From: a virus
Virus record (IMG/VR): IMGVR_UViG_3300009504_000018
Coordinates: 1-33,972 of that record
Reading direction: 5' to 3' (one strand)
DNA length: 33,972 bases
The notes beneath the pieces were generated by a model. It was not told the origin of the DNA and did not search any database. It saw only the letters and a program-made list of their open reading frames with translations. Below are positions 21,310 through 29,624 of this stretch, one piece after another. Numbering within the stretch: the first letter of the stretch is position 1; the number at the start of each line of letters is the position of its first letter. The position numbers were made by a program, and so were the translations under genes.

Positions 21310-21767
21310 TGCTAATTGACATACAGAACGCCATATCTGACATCGAATTATTTGTAGACGGCCGTGAGGTTCTGGCCTGGAAGTTGGACGAGGCTAAGAA
21401 CAGCGTTGAAACGGCCGATTTACCGCGCCGGATTATGCTGCCGGTGGGCGCGGATGGCGACGGGGCCACGGCCATGGAGTATATGGGCTTCAACGGCGGC
21501 ATGGTGATTACCTGGCGCATTACGGAGTTGATGTTGTGGCAGCCTATTGCCCGCGGCTATGGGCGCGGCGTCTTTGGCGACCTGGCAAAGTACATAGACG
21601 CCTATGCGCGGGCTATCAGCGCGATTCGTCGCCCAACGCCCAATTCTATGATTACGCTCTTCCAGCCAGCGGCGGGTATTTACAACTGGCCTGCTGGCGG
21701 GGCAACTGATTATTACGGCGTCAAGGTCGCATTTAGTGTGACCGAGACGATATGCGCGGAGGATTAG
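21309..21767 (+). CDS. Head closure or tail-completion protein
   Basis: The 152-residue protein starts on the stop of the connector gene (TAATG). Its place between connector and tail-tube genes, its length, and a beta-strand-rich end (YYGVKVAFSVTETICAED) match tail-terminator or minor neck proteins. No secure motif is seen. Confidence 0.6.
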   Translation: MLIDIQNAISDIELFVDGREVLAWKLDEAKNSVETADLPRRIMLPVGADGDGATAMEYMGFNGGMVITWRITELMLWQPIARGYGRGVFGDLAKYIDAYARAISAIRRPTPNSMITLFQPAAGIYNWPAGGATDYYGVKVAFSVTETICAED

Positions 21768-21771
21768 CGCA

Positions 21772-22119
21772 ATGGCTGATTTTATTTGTTTGACGACATT
21801 GGTATCGCCGGAAGACGGCCGTGTCTACGAGGGTGGCGAAACGGTCAAACTCGACAAGACCCCATCCGGCGAAATTTATACGCTCAAGCGGTTTAAGCTG
21901 TTGGCCGACATGACCGCTTTAGATGAGTTACAGGCTGTGAAGGGCGTTGGCCCGGCATTGGCCCGCAAACTGTGGGTGTACGCTGGCATTCAAACGCCAG
22001 CTGCGTTGGCCGTCGCTAATACGGCCGTTGTCGCTGAGAAGATGGGCGTGAAGCCCAATCAAGTAGAGCGGTGGCAAAAAGAAGCCTCCGCCATAGAACC
22101 TAGTGGAGGTGAATCATGA
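21772..22119 (+). CDS. Second helix-hairpin-helix protein
   Basis: A 115-residue protein. The N-terminal beta part (FICLTTLVSPEDGRVYEGGE) resembles that of the gene at 20162, and the HhH follows as LQAVKGVGPALARKLWVYAG then IQTPAALAVANTAVVAEKM, KPNQVERWQKEA. So this is a short paralogue-like relative with no linker. GGAGG precedes the ATG by about 8 bases. It overlaps the tail-tube gene by ATGA. Confidence 0.72.
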   Translation: MADFICLTTLVSPEDGRVYEGGETVKLDKTPSGEIYTLKRFKLLADMTALDELQAVKGVGPALARKLWVYAGIQTPAALAVANTAVVAEKMGVKPNQVERWQKEASAIEPSGGES

Positions 22120-22580
22120 GTTTATGCGATGGTGCAAGCGGGTCTACTTTGTTGGTGCAGTACAGCGCTGACCCGACGCTGGAATGGAACAACGCTGGTC
22201 ACACCTGGACGGACATTCGGGATGTGGCTGGTCAGTTGGATGTGGGCGGCGGCGACCGGGACGTTTCTGAATACAAAACGTTCAACGGGGTGGTGATTGG
22301 CACAACGCCGCCGGGCATGGTTGACGTCAATGCCTCGATTGTTTTTAAGAACGCCACCAATTCGTTTCTGGAGTTTTTGCTTGACCGTTGGACAAGCGGC
22401 GCCTGTTTCTACCTGCGGTGGGCGTATAACAGCGGGGCGACTGGCGCATTGCGCCGGACGGCTTTGGTGAAAGTGGTTTCCAACCCCCACACGGGCGGCG
22501 ACGCCAATAGCGCGCAGCCGCTTGTCAAACAGGTGCGGTTTGTTACGGAGCAGATACGCCGCGACACCGTACCTGCCTAA
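22116..22580 (+). CDS. Major tail (tube) protein
   Basis: The 154-residue protein (TLLVQYSADPTLEWNNAGHT, RDVSEYKTFNGVVIGTTPPG, VKQVRFVTEQIRRDTVPA) has the length, beta content and position of a siphovirus tube subunit: after the connectors, before the tail chaperones and tape measure. The ribosome site GGAGG lies about 7 bases before the ATG. It is followed by a strong hairpin. I assign it chiefly by position and fold pattern. Confidence 0.75.
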   Translation: MSLCDGASGSTLLVQYSADPTLEWNNAGHTWTDIRDVAGQLDVGGGDRDVSEYKTFNGVVIGTTPPGMVDVNASIVFKNATNSFLEFLLDRWTSGACFYLRWAYNSGATGALRRTALVKVVSNPHTGGDANSAQPLVKQVRFVTEQIRRDTVPA

Positions 22581-22602
22581 TTAGTCTCCTCACTCTCCCT
22601 AT

Positions 22603-22635
22603 GGCGGGCGGCTGACCCTTAGTTAGTCGCCCGCC
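22603..22635 (+). other. 13-bp hairpin after the tail-tube gene
   Basis: GGCGGGCGGCTGA pairs with TTAGTCGCCCGCC (two G-U pairs, loop CCCTTAG). No T-run follows. Third of the hairpins after abundant virion genes. Confidence 0.6.
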
Positions 22636-22660
22636 CCCACCCGCTAAAAGGAATGTTACC

Positions 22661-23419
22661 ATGAGCGCTTTAAGCCCTACTCAGTTTGATGTTAAAGAGG
22701 CTGATTATCCTGGCCTGGATGGGTTGTCCGGCCATATTGCGTTTCCAGAGCCGTTTACGCTGGCTGATTTTGCGACCTGGTATAACACGCTGCGCCAGGC
22801 ATATACCGGCGACAGCAGCGATGATGGGGCGCTTATCCGGCAATTCAAGGCGGCTATGTCAATCGCCGAATGGCGCGTTGAGGGGATTGCGTATGAGCTA
22901 GTGGAGAAAATCAGCGACGATTTACCGATGGAACTGATCTCCTGGGTTACGGATTGCGCTGACGCATGTATTGCGCCGCGTATCCGCATTGAATCGCCTA
23001 AAGCGGCCGTCAAACGAGTGGCGGAGCAGGCGAAGCGGAAAGCAGCCCCCTTCTCATTTAAGACGGCTGATTACGTCTGGCGTTATCCCGATTTGGAGAA
23101 ATATGGCGACGGCCGTTTGCAAATGCCGCCCTCATTTTCGCGGCAGTATTACCGCGCCTGGGTTAAGGCTGCTCAGTTAATCATCCCCAATGGCGAAGAA
23201 GCTCAGTTGTTTAAGTACAGCTTGTTTGGTCGTTCCTGGCAATCGGCGCTTACCCTGATTACCAAATGGAATGTGCCCGGCGTGCCGAGATCGGCTTTGT
23301 CGGAGGATGGCGTGGGCGTCCCGTTGGAATTGGCGTCATGGGTCGTTGACTGCGCCGACGACTATCTGGGGGCGCGACTGAACCTAAAAAAGTTGCACAG
23401 TCCGTCCGCGATTATGTAA
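22661..23419 (+). CDS. Tail assembly chaperone, short form (gpG-like)
   Basis: A 252-residue protein that lies just before the tape-measure gene. It carries two related halves: SWVTDCADACIAPRI in the first and SWVVDCADDYLGARL in the second, each preceded by a helical block, which suggests an internal duplication. Tail chaperones of siphoviruses bind the tape measure during tube assembly and are not in the virion. AAAAGGAAT precedes the ATG. The last 10 codons (CTA AAA AAG onward) carry a frameshift site. Assignment rests on position and the shift site. Confidence 0.8.
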   Translation: MSALSPTQFDVKEADYPGLDGLSGHIAFPEPFTLADFATWYNTLRQAYTGDSSDDGALIRQFKAAMSIAEWRVEGIAYELVEKISDDLPMELISWVTDCADACIAPRIRIESPKAAVKRVAEQAKRKAAPFSFKTADYVWRYPDLEKYGDGRLQMPPSFSRQYYRAWVKAAQLIIPNGEEAQLFKYSLFGRSWQSALTLITKWNVPGVPRSALSEDGVGVPLELASWVVDCADDYLGARLNLKKLHSPSAIM

Positions 23420-23646
23420 GAGGCGTCGAGACGGACGTTCCCTGGGCGCTGGATATGGCGTCCTGGTGCCTGGATGAGAACGGCCGTCTGATTTCCTGGC
23501 CGCGGGCGGGCGGATGGCACGATCAGGATGAGTACGAATTGAAGGCGATGCGCCTGGCTCATCGCGCTTATTTGACCACTAAGTTCCCCGGTAAGTGGCA
23601 GCAGGGGGACGCTGATTTTATTCTCTGGCTGAACGAAGACGACTGA
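22661..23646 (+). CDS. Tail assembly chaperone, long form by -1 frameshift (gpGT-like)
   Basis: At A AAA AAG (23386-23392), read as CTA AAA AAG in the zero frame, a -1 slip continues in the frame that begins GTT GCA CAG and runs to the TGA at 23644-23646. The product is 244 residues of the short form plus 84 new residues (VAQSVRDYVRGVETDVPWAL..., ending FILWLNEDD). This matches the gpG/gpGT pattern nearly universal in siphoviruses. The 84 residues would have no good start of their own. Confidence 0.85.
23386..23392 (+). other. -1 ribosomal slippery site A AAA AAG
   Basis: The heptamer is in the correct phase (A of CTA, then AAA and AAG) and is the efficient type known from dnaX. The shifted frame is open and leads into the T-part of the chaperone. 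Confidence 0.85.
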
Positions 23647-23656
23647 GACTGATCAC

Positions 23657-26638
23657 ATGACGCGCAACACGAAGGTTGGCATTCAAATAGAGTCGTCCTG
23701 GCGGGGGGATGGCGTAGAACAAGCAAAGCGGGATTTGGGCGGCGTAGAACAAAGTTTCGGCCGTCTAAAAAACGTTGCTTTGGGCGTGGCGGTGGGGGCC
23801 AGCGCGGCGATTACGGCATTCCTGGCCGATTCTATCCGCAGCTACCAATCGTTTGAACAGACAATGGCGAACGTCGCGGCCGTTAGCGGCGCGGCGGGCA
23901 AAGAATTAGCCCTGCTGGAAAAGACGGCTAAGGATTTGGGAGCCACAACCAAATTTACCGCACAAGAGGCTGGGGAGGGTATGGCCTTCCTCGCCATGGC
24001 CGGTTTCCAGGTCAACGACATTATTGGCGCTATGCCAGGGGTGCTGCAATTAGCGGCCGCGGCTAACCTCGACCTGGGACGAGCCGCCGACATCACCTCC
24101 AATATCCTTACCGGGTATAACAAAACTGTTGACGAGGTTGGACACGTCAACGACGTGCTGGTTAAGGCTTTCACCAGCGCGAACGTCAACCTTGTCCAAT
24201 TGGGCGAGGCGATGAAATACGCTGGCCCGGTCGCCAGCGGTATGGGCATTGACTTCGAGGAAGCGGCGGCGGCCATTGCATTGATGGGTAATGCGGGTAT
24301 TCAGGGCAGCATGGCGGGCACGTCGCTGCGGAATGCCCTCACACGACTGGCAAAGCCAACCAGCGAGGTAACAGAAACGTTGTCGCGCTTGAATGTGACG
24401 ACGACTGATTCTAACGGCCGTCTCCTCTCCCTGACTGAAATTGTACAACAATTAGAGCGCAGCGGGGCCAGTACCACCGACATGATGGCTATCTTCGGGC
24501 AGCGGGCAGGCCCGGCGATGGCCGCGCTCGTTGACCAGGGCAGCAGTGCATTAGCCGACTTCACGGCCATGCTAGAGGACAGCGGCGGGACGGCCGACCG
24601 GGTAGCGACCACTCAACTAGACACGCTGGAAGGGCGCGTGACGCTCATGTCTAGCGCCTGGGATGGGCTGAAAATTGCCACCGGCGACGCCCTGGTCGAA
24701 TTGCTGCGGATACCCGAAGCTGTAGAGCGCTCTACCGAGGCTATTGGCCGATTGACCGAAGGGGTTAGAGCCTATCACGCCATCGCTAATGAGGCGTTTG
24801 CCGAACAATTAGGCGATATGGTTGCGGACAACCTGGCAGCGGCTGACAGCATCGAGGATATTGAGGCGCATATAGCCAATGTAATGTCATCTATGGCTGT
24901 TTCAGTTGAAACAGGCAAAATGACATGGAAGAGTTTGCTGCCCATCCTGGGCGACGTTGAGGCTCAACAGCGTAAGTTATCGGCGCAGCTGCGGCGCGAA
25001 TTGGCGGCCGGGTTGAAGGAAGCAACTCTGGCAACGATTGAGTTGCAGGGGGGCGCGAAAGATTTAGACGAGGTTCTATGGCAACTGTTCGGCCGTGACG
25101 CCCGTTGGGTGGGCGATGAAATTTGGATTCATAACACCTTCGTCGCCACGCAAGAGGAGTTAGCCCAGTACATCGAGGCCATGCGCGCCGCATCGTTCGA
25201 CCAGGCTCTATTTAACTCGCAGACGCGAACGGGCGTCGAGATGATCGAGGATACCGGCGTAGCGGCTCTGACCGCAGCGGAACGTCTGCGGCAGATGTAC
25301 GCCGATGTGCAAGCTGCGTTTTGGAACAACAGCCCCGTTGACCAGCGATACACCGAAGAGGACGACATGGCGGCGTATTGGGCGGCGCGGATGGAACGCG
25401 CTGACGCAATTACGGCCTCATTCTCCCAATGGGAGTCTGTCTTCGGCCAAATAACGCAGAATGCAACCCGATCTACATTCGGGTTAATTGACCGGCTGGC
25501 AGAGCAGCAGGAACGTTTGGATAACGCAACCGGGACATGGGTAGAAACCTGGCGCGACCACAGCGGCGAAATTGCCAGCATCAGTGAACAGTTGGCGAAT
25601 GACATAAGCGGCGGGCAGCGTCGGTCGCTAGAGAACATCTTACGGACAACAACAGAAGGCAGCGCGGAATGGCTGTCGGCCTGGCAGCGGTTGCAAGGCG
25701 GCCTGACTGAATCGCAGCGGCAGGAGTTGTTGGCGCGGCGCGGCGAACTAGAAGCGGCTCATGGCGAGTTTGTCAATGTTTACACCGGCGACGCACGGGC
25801 CGCCAGAGAAGCCCAGGAAGAGATAGACCGCATCAACCAGGCGATCAGCCAGGGTTATCGGGAGATGGTGCTGGAAATCATCCTGGCGAATTTTAGCGGC
25901 GTCTTCACTGAGGAGGTGGGTCAGGCGGCCCTTGATTTGGGACTTATGACCCAAGCCCAGGTTGACGCCAGATTGGAGGCGGAGCGTTACCGGCAGGAGG
26001 TTGACAAGCTCATTGGCCTGTTTAGTGAGGAGTTTGTTGCTGACGATGGGACTGTTTCTCACAGCATCCGCAATGTGGATGGGCTGACGCAGGCTTATCT
26101 CCTGCTTGAATCGGGGATGGCGGACACGGCCGGCGAAGCGTTCGAGATGATTTCCAGCTTGACGGAAGTCGGCGAGGAAGCGCAGCGGGTCAATGTATCA
26201 GCTATTACGCCGCTGCGCGACAACATCGAACAGATGCCCGACAGCGTGTTGATAGAGCTGGGTATTTTGGGTGAAGACGGGACGCTGTACACGCTCGATA
26301 CGATTGAACAGCGGCTGAGCAATCTAGGACAAGGGGTATCTATCCCGATCACTACCAATTCGTCTGGCCTATCGTGGGGCGGTACGACCTTGCCCATTGT
26401 GCCACAAGCGCAAGGCGGCGACTGGATGGTGACGCGCCCCACCCTCTTCCTGGCGGGCGAAGCTGGCCCGGAGGAGGCTCATTTCCGGCCGTTGTGGAAA
26501 AATGACGCTGGCAACGGCCGTAACGTGGAATTTAATGCGCCTTTGGTGAATGTGGAACAAATGAACGCATCTGATCCGCTGGACGTTCACGAAATGGCGT
26601 ACACGGTTAAGGACATTATAGAGAGGAGCATTCGATGA
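23657..26638 (+). CDS. Tail tape-measure protein
   Basis: A 993-residue protein whose N-terminal third has the classic TMP core: FEQTMANVAAVSGAAGKELA, LGATTKFTAQEAGEGMAFLA, AGFQVNDIIGAMPGVLQLAA, ITSNILTGYN and IQGSMAGTSLRNALTRLA. Hydrophobic segments near residues 36-56 and 340-350 and long helical stretches follow. At roughly 0.15 nm per residue the tail should be near 150 nm. It sets tail length and enters with DNA. No peptidase or lysozyme domain is evident. Confidence 0.94.
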   Translation: MTRNTKVGIQIESSWRGDGVEQAKRDLGGVEQSFGRLKNVALGVAVGASAAITAFLADSIRSYQSFEQTMANVAAVSGAAGKELALLEKTAKDLGATTKFTAQEAGEGMAFLAMAGFQVNDIIGAMPGVLQLAAAANLDLGRAADITSNILTGYNKTVDEVGHVNDVLVKAFTSANVNLVQLGEAMKYAGPVASGMGIDFEEAAAAIALMGNAGIQGSMAGTSLRNALTRLAKPTSEVTETLSRLNVTTTDSNGRLLSLTEIVQQLERSGASTTDMMAIFGQRAGPAMAALVDQGSSALADFTAMLEDSGGTADRVATTQLDTLEGRVTLMSSAWDGLKIATGDALVELLRIPEAVERSTEAIGRLTEGVRAYHAIANEAFAEQLGDMVADNLAAADSIEDIEAHIANVMSSMAVSVETGKMTWKSLLPILGDVEAQQRKLSAQLRRELAAGLKEATLATIELQGGAKDLDEVLWQLFGRDARWVGDEIWIHNTFVATQEELAQYIEAMRAASFDQALFNSQTRTGVEMIEDTGVAALTAAERLRQMYADVQAAFWNNSPVDQRYTEEDDMAAYWAARMERADAITASFSQWESVFGQITQNATRSTFGLIDRLAEQQERLDNATGTWVETWRDHSGEIASISEQLANDISGGQRRSLENILRTTTEGSAEWLSAWQRLQGGLTESQRQELLARRGELEAAHGEFVNVYTGDARAAREAQEEIDRINQAISQGYREMVLEIILANFSGVFTEEVGQAALDLGLMTQAQVDARLEAERYRQEVDKLIGLFSEEFVADDGTVSHSIRNVDGLTQAYLLLESGMADTAGEAFEMISSLTEVGEEAQRVNVSAITPLRDNIEQMPDSVLIELGILGEDGTLYTLDTIEQRLSNLGQGVSIPITTNSSGLSWGGTTLPIVPQAQGGDWMVTRPTLFLAGEAGPEEAHFRPLWKNDAGNGRNVEFNAPLVNVEQMNASDPLDVHEMAYTVKDIIERSIR

Positions 26639-28044
26639 GACGGCCGTTGACCATTTACATTGCGTATGAAGACGGCAGCAGCCCCATCTATGTCGCCCAT
26701 CCAACAGAGAATTTACTTGTTGAGTTGGAGATGTACGACCCAGGCGCTCCCGATCAGGATGTTGTGCAAATCGTTGAGGAAGCGCGGGACGGCGCAGAGA
26801 TTGCCTCTGCGAATATACGTAACCCCACCGGTCGGATTGTCGGGTTGATCCCCCAGACGGACGAGGCTGACAATTATCGTCAGATTCTGGCCGATTTGCT
26901 GGAGCAGGCCCGCGACTACCAGCGAACGCGCTTAGGCAAGCGGGTTTTTCTGTACGAACAACGCTCCGCTAATAGTCCGGTGTGGCGATCTGAAATTGTT
27001 GCCGGCCGGTATCGCAGCGATGCTTCTGTAATAGAGGAAATCGGCATGACCGGCCCGCAACGACGGCTGACGATACTCTTTACCCGTCGTTACTATTGGG
27101 AGGGTGACGAGGTCGCTCTACCGCTAACAAATCGGAATGGGACGGCCGTGACAACGCCTCTTTCAATTTCAGGGCATCATGACGCATCTAACGATAACTT
27201 TGTTTCGTTAGGGCCAGTTGCGGGGGAGATGCCGACCCCGCCCATTGTAAAGATAAAAAATACGCTGGATAGCACGAATAGAATGCGCGAGGTATATCTA
27301 GCTCTCAATTCGCGCTCACTGCCCGATACATTCAGCCACATCCTCCAGGGCGAAGCGGCGGCTTCGGGGGGAACGACTGAAACGGCGGCGGCGGCCAGCG
27401 GCGGCCAGTACAGGCGTTTCACCTGGTCAGCCACAACGGAAACAGAGGCCATCAGTTGGGATTTAAGTTCATCTCTGCTAAATGCGTGCCGAGGTAACTT
27501 TTTCCGCATTATGATGTGGCTGCACAACTCTGTTTCGTTGGGCAGCAATGTCATGGAGGTGCGCTTTGATGTGCAATTCCTGCTGAGCACCATCTATCAA
27601 TCCCGGTGGGCGGCAATCAGAACTGGAAAGCGGCTGCAGGAGACTGTTTCGCTCCAACTGCCGCCCTACCTGGTGGGCGCTGGCGACCTGTATCCCTTAA
27701 AGTTGGTTATGTTCGTGAAGGCGGAGTATGCGGGCAGTAAAACGCTAGATGTAGATTTCTTGCAGCTTTCGCCGCTAGATGGTTGGCGCAAACTAACGCC
27801 CAAAGGGTACGGCGCCGCCAATGGGGTGACGTTGACGGACGACATGACGACCGGACACGTATACACTGAGGGCTGGGCTACGGCCGGTAAAACCGGCCAT
27901 TACCTGTCAGATGGCCCGCCGATGATGTTACGGCCGCGCCAGGCGCAGCGGTTATATTTCCTGATGGGCGGCATGAGCAGCGATACGATAGCGCGGACGG
28001 CGACTGTCCAGGTTAGCTACCGCCCGCGACGGGTGGCGATATGA
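26635..28044 (+). CDS. Distal tail protein (Dit-like)
   Basis: A 469-residue protein directly after the tape measure (ATGA overlap). The N-terminal part, up to FTRRYYWEGDEV, is of the distal-tail style (LADLLEQARDYQRTRLGKRV, VWRSEIVAGRYRSD). The rest is beta-rich with a low-complexity EAAASGGTTETAAAASGG linker (about 237-255). It likely forms the ring that joins the tube to the tip. The family is not certain. Confidence 0.75.
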   Translation: MRRPLTIYIAYEDGSSPIYVAHPTENLLVELEMYDPGAPDQDVVQIVEEARDGAEIASANIRNPTGRIVGLIPQTDEADNYRQILADLLEQARDYQRTRLGKRVFLYEQRSANSPVWRSEIVAGRYRSDASVIEEIGMTGPQRRLTILFTRRYYWEGDEVALPLTNRNGTAVTTPLSISGHHDASNDNFVSLGPVAGEMPTPPIVKIKNTLDSTNRMREVYLALNSRSLPDTFSHILQGEAAASGGTTETAAAASGGQYRRFTWSATTETEAISWDLSSSLLNACRGNFFRIMMWLHNSVSLGSNVMEVRFDVQFLLSTIYQSRWAAIRTGKRLQETVSLQLPPYLVGAGDLYPLKLVMFVKAEYAGSKTLDVDFLQLSPLDGWRKLTPKGYGAANGVTLTDDMTTGHVYTEGWATAGKTGHYLSDGPPMMLRPRQAQRLYFLMGGMSSDTIARTATVQVSYRPRRVAI

Positions 28045-29624
28045 CCCGTTTGTCTGTCAATTGGCTAACGCGCAATTTTGACACGCCCCTCCTTGCGCCT
28101 CGTTTGAGTTACGCCGTGCAGGATATGACGGCCCACATGATCGGCGGGCCGCGCCAGATGATGTTAGAGGTCAGCGGCAGCGAGGATGCGCTATGGGAGA
28201 CGGCCAATTTGCTGCGAGCGCCGACCACTGTCCGCGACGGCCGTCAAGAGCCTGTCTGGTGGGGATATGCCTCAGAGGTCTCCATACCATCTGGGGAATT
28301 TATGGTAGGCATACGCCTGGATGAAATGGCTAATCGGGTGGCTGTCGCTTACACCCACGCGATGGATGGGGGAACATTCTCATTGCGGGAAACGACCCCA
28401 TTTGCCGAAAATCCGGCCAGCATCGCCGAATATGGCATCAAGGAGCTACTGCATGGCGCGGCGGCTGAGTCGCCGGGGAGCGCCTTGAATTTGCGGGATA
28501 GCCTGTTAGAGGCGGTGGGGTTGCCTGTGCCTCTAACAAATCGGAAATCGGGCGCTGGCGGCTTTGGCCGCATTTACTGCCGGGGCTGGTGGGATACGCT
28601 GTCCTGGCGGTATTACTCGCAAACATCCGGCCGGGAGGCGCATGAAGGCGGCGCGACAACGGCCGTGCCAATTGGCGGGGAGGATGAGAGAGAGGTCGCG
28701 CAGTCGTTTAGCCTGACGGCTAACCATGAATGGGTTGTGCAGAGAGTGCAACTGCGCTGCCAAAAAATAGGCGCGCCCACTGACGCCCTGCGGCTGTCAA
28801 TATGCGCCAACAATAGTGGCCAGCCCGGAACTGTCTTGGAAACGGCCGACGTAGACGCCGCCAATATAGCCAACAACATGGCTGTGACCACCTTTGAATT
28901 TGACCTGACCACCCTGCTCCAATATGGCACAACCTATTGGTTGGTTCTGGCGCGAACGGGCATCAGCGACAATGAGGATTATTACCGCGTATCGGTGGAC
29001 GCTACGGGTAGTTACCCCAATGGGGCGCTCTATTACAATGACCTCATCAATAACAACTGGTACGCCGTCGATCCAGCGGAGGATTTGATCTTCGACATTG
29101 CTGGCGCATGGGAGACCAACCAACAGATCGAGGCGATGATAGCCGACTACCCCAATACTGGCTTCATCACCGGAATTAAAACGCCGTCTACGGGTCAATT
29201 CTCTAATCAGTTTCGGGGTGGAGACACAACGACAATGGCTGAGATTGAGGCTCTGCTGCGCGTGGGCGGCGCGAACAAACGGCCGTTGTTGGCCTACATT
29301 GACGTCAATCGCTTCCTGCATGTTTACGAAGCCCCCGCCCGGCCGGGATTCGGACAAGATTTGTCATGGCACCGTTTACGTAGTAACTCGGTATTAGAGG
29401 ATTCGTGGGGAGCGCCGGTGCCGCCTGAGGCGGTTATGACGGGTATGTGGGTGCGGTTGGTGGACATTATTCCCGCAACGGCTAACCTGCAAATGATTAG
29501 CGACTTATCCTCCCAATTCATCGAATCGGCCGCCTATGACGGCCGTTCTGGCAAGACATTCTATACTCCTAGAGGGCGAAGCAATCCTTTAGATATAAGC
29601 AAGCTCGGAGGGTTCTATGGCTGA
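28041..29624 (+). CDS. Tail hub/tip protein with sugar-binding-like insert
   Basis: A 527-residue protein, coupled to the gene before by ATGA. The ends (MTRLSVNWLTRNFDTPLLAP, GGPRQMMLEVSGSEDALWE and KRPLLAYIDVNRFLHVYEAP) look like a tail hub subunit of the Tal/gp-J-like position. A central part (about residues 216-355: VAQSFSLTANHEWVVQRVQL, ICANNSGQPGTVLETADVDA, YGTTYWLVLARTG) matches the choice-of-anchor/carbohydrate-binding type of beta domain seen in many secreted proteins. The insert may help bind host surface sugars. Function by position. Confidence 0.72.
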   Translation: MTRLSVNWLTRNFDTPLLAPRLSYAVQDMTAHMIGGPRQMMLEVSGSEDALWETANLLRAPTTVRDGRQEPVWWGYASEVSIPSGEFMVGIRLDEMANRVAVAYTHAMDGGTFSLRETTPFAENPASIAEYGIKELLHGAAAESPGSALNLRDSLLEAVGLPVPLTNRKSGAGGFGRIYCRGWWDTLSWRYYSQTSGREAHEGGATTAVPIGGEDEREVAQSFSLTANHEWVVQRVQLRCQKIGAPTDALRLSICANNSGQPGTVLETADVDAANIANNMAVTTFEFDLTTLLQYGTTYWLVLARTGISDNEDYYRVSVDATGSYPNGALYYNDLINNNWYAVDPAEDLIFDIAGAWETNQQIEAMIADYPNTGFITGIKTPSTGQFSNQFRGGDTTTMAEIEALLRVGGANKRPLLAYIDVNRFLHVYEAPARPGFGQDLSWHRLRSNSVLEDSWGAPVPPEAVMTGMWVRLVDIIPATANLQMISDLSSQFIESAAYDGRSGKTFYTPRGRSNPLDISKLGGFYG

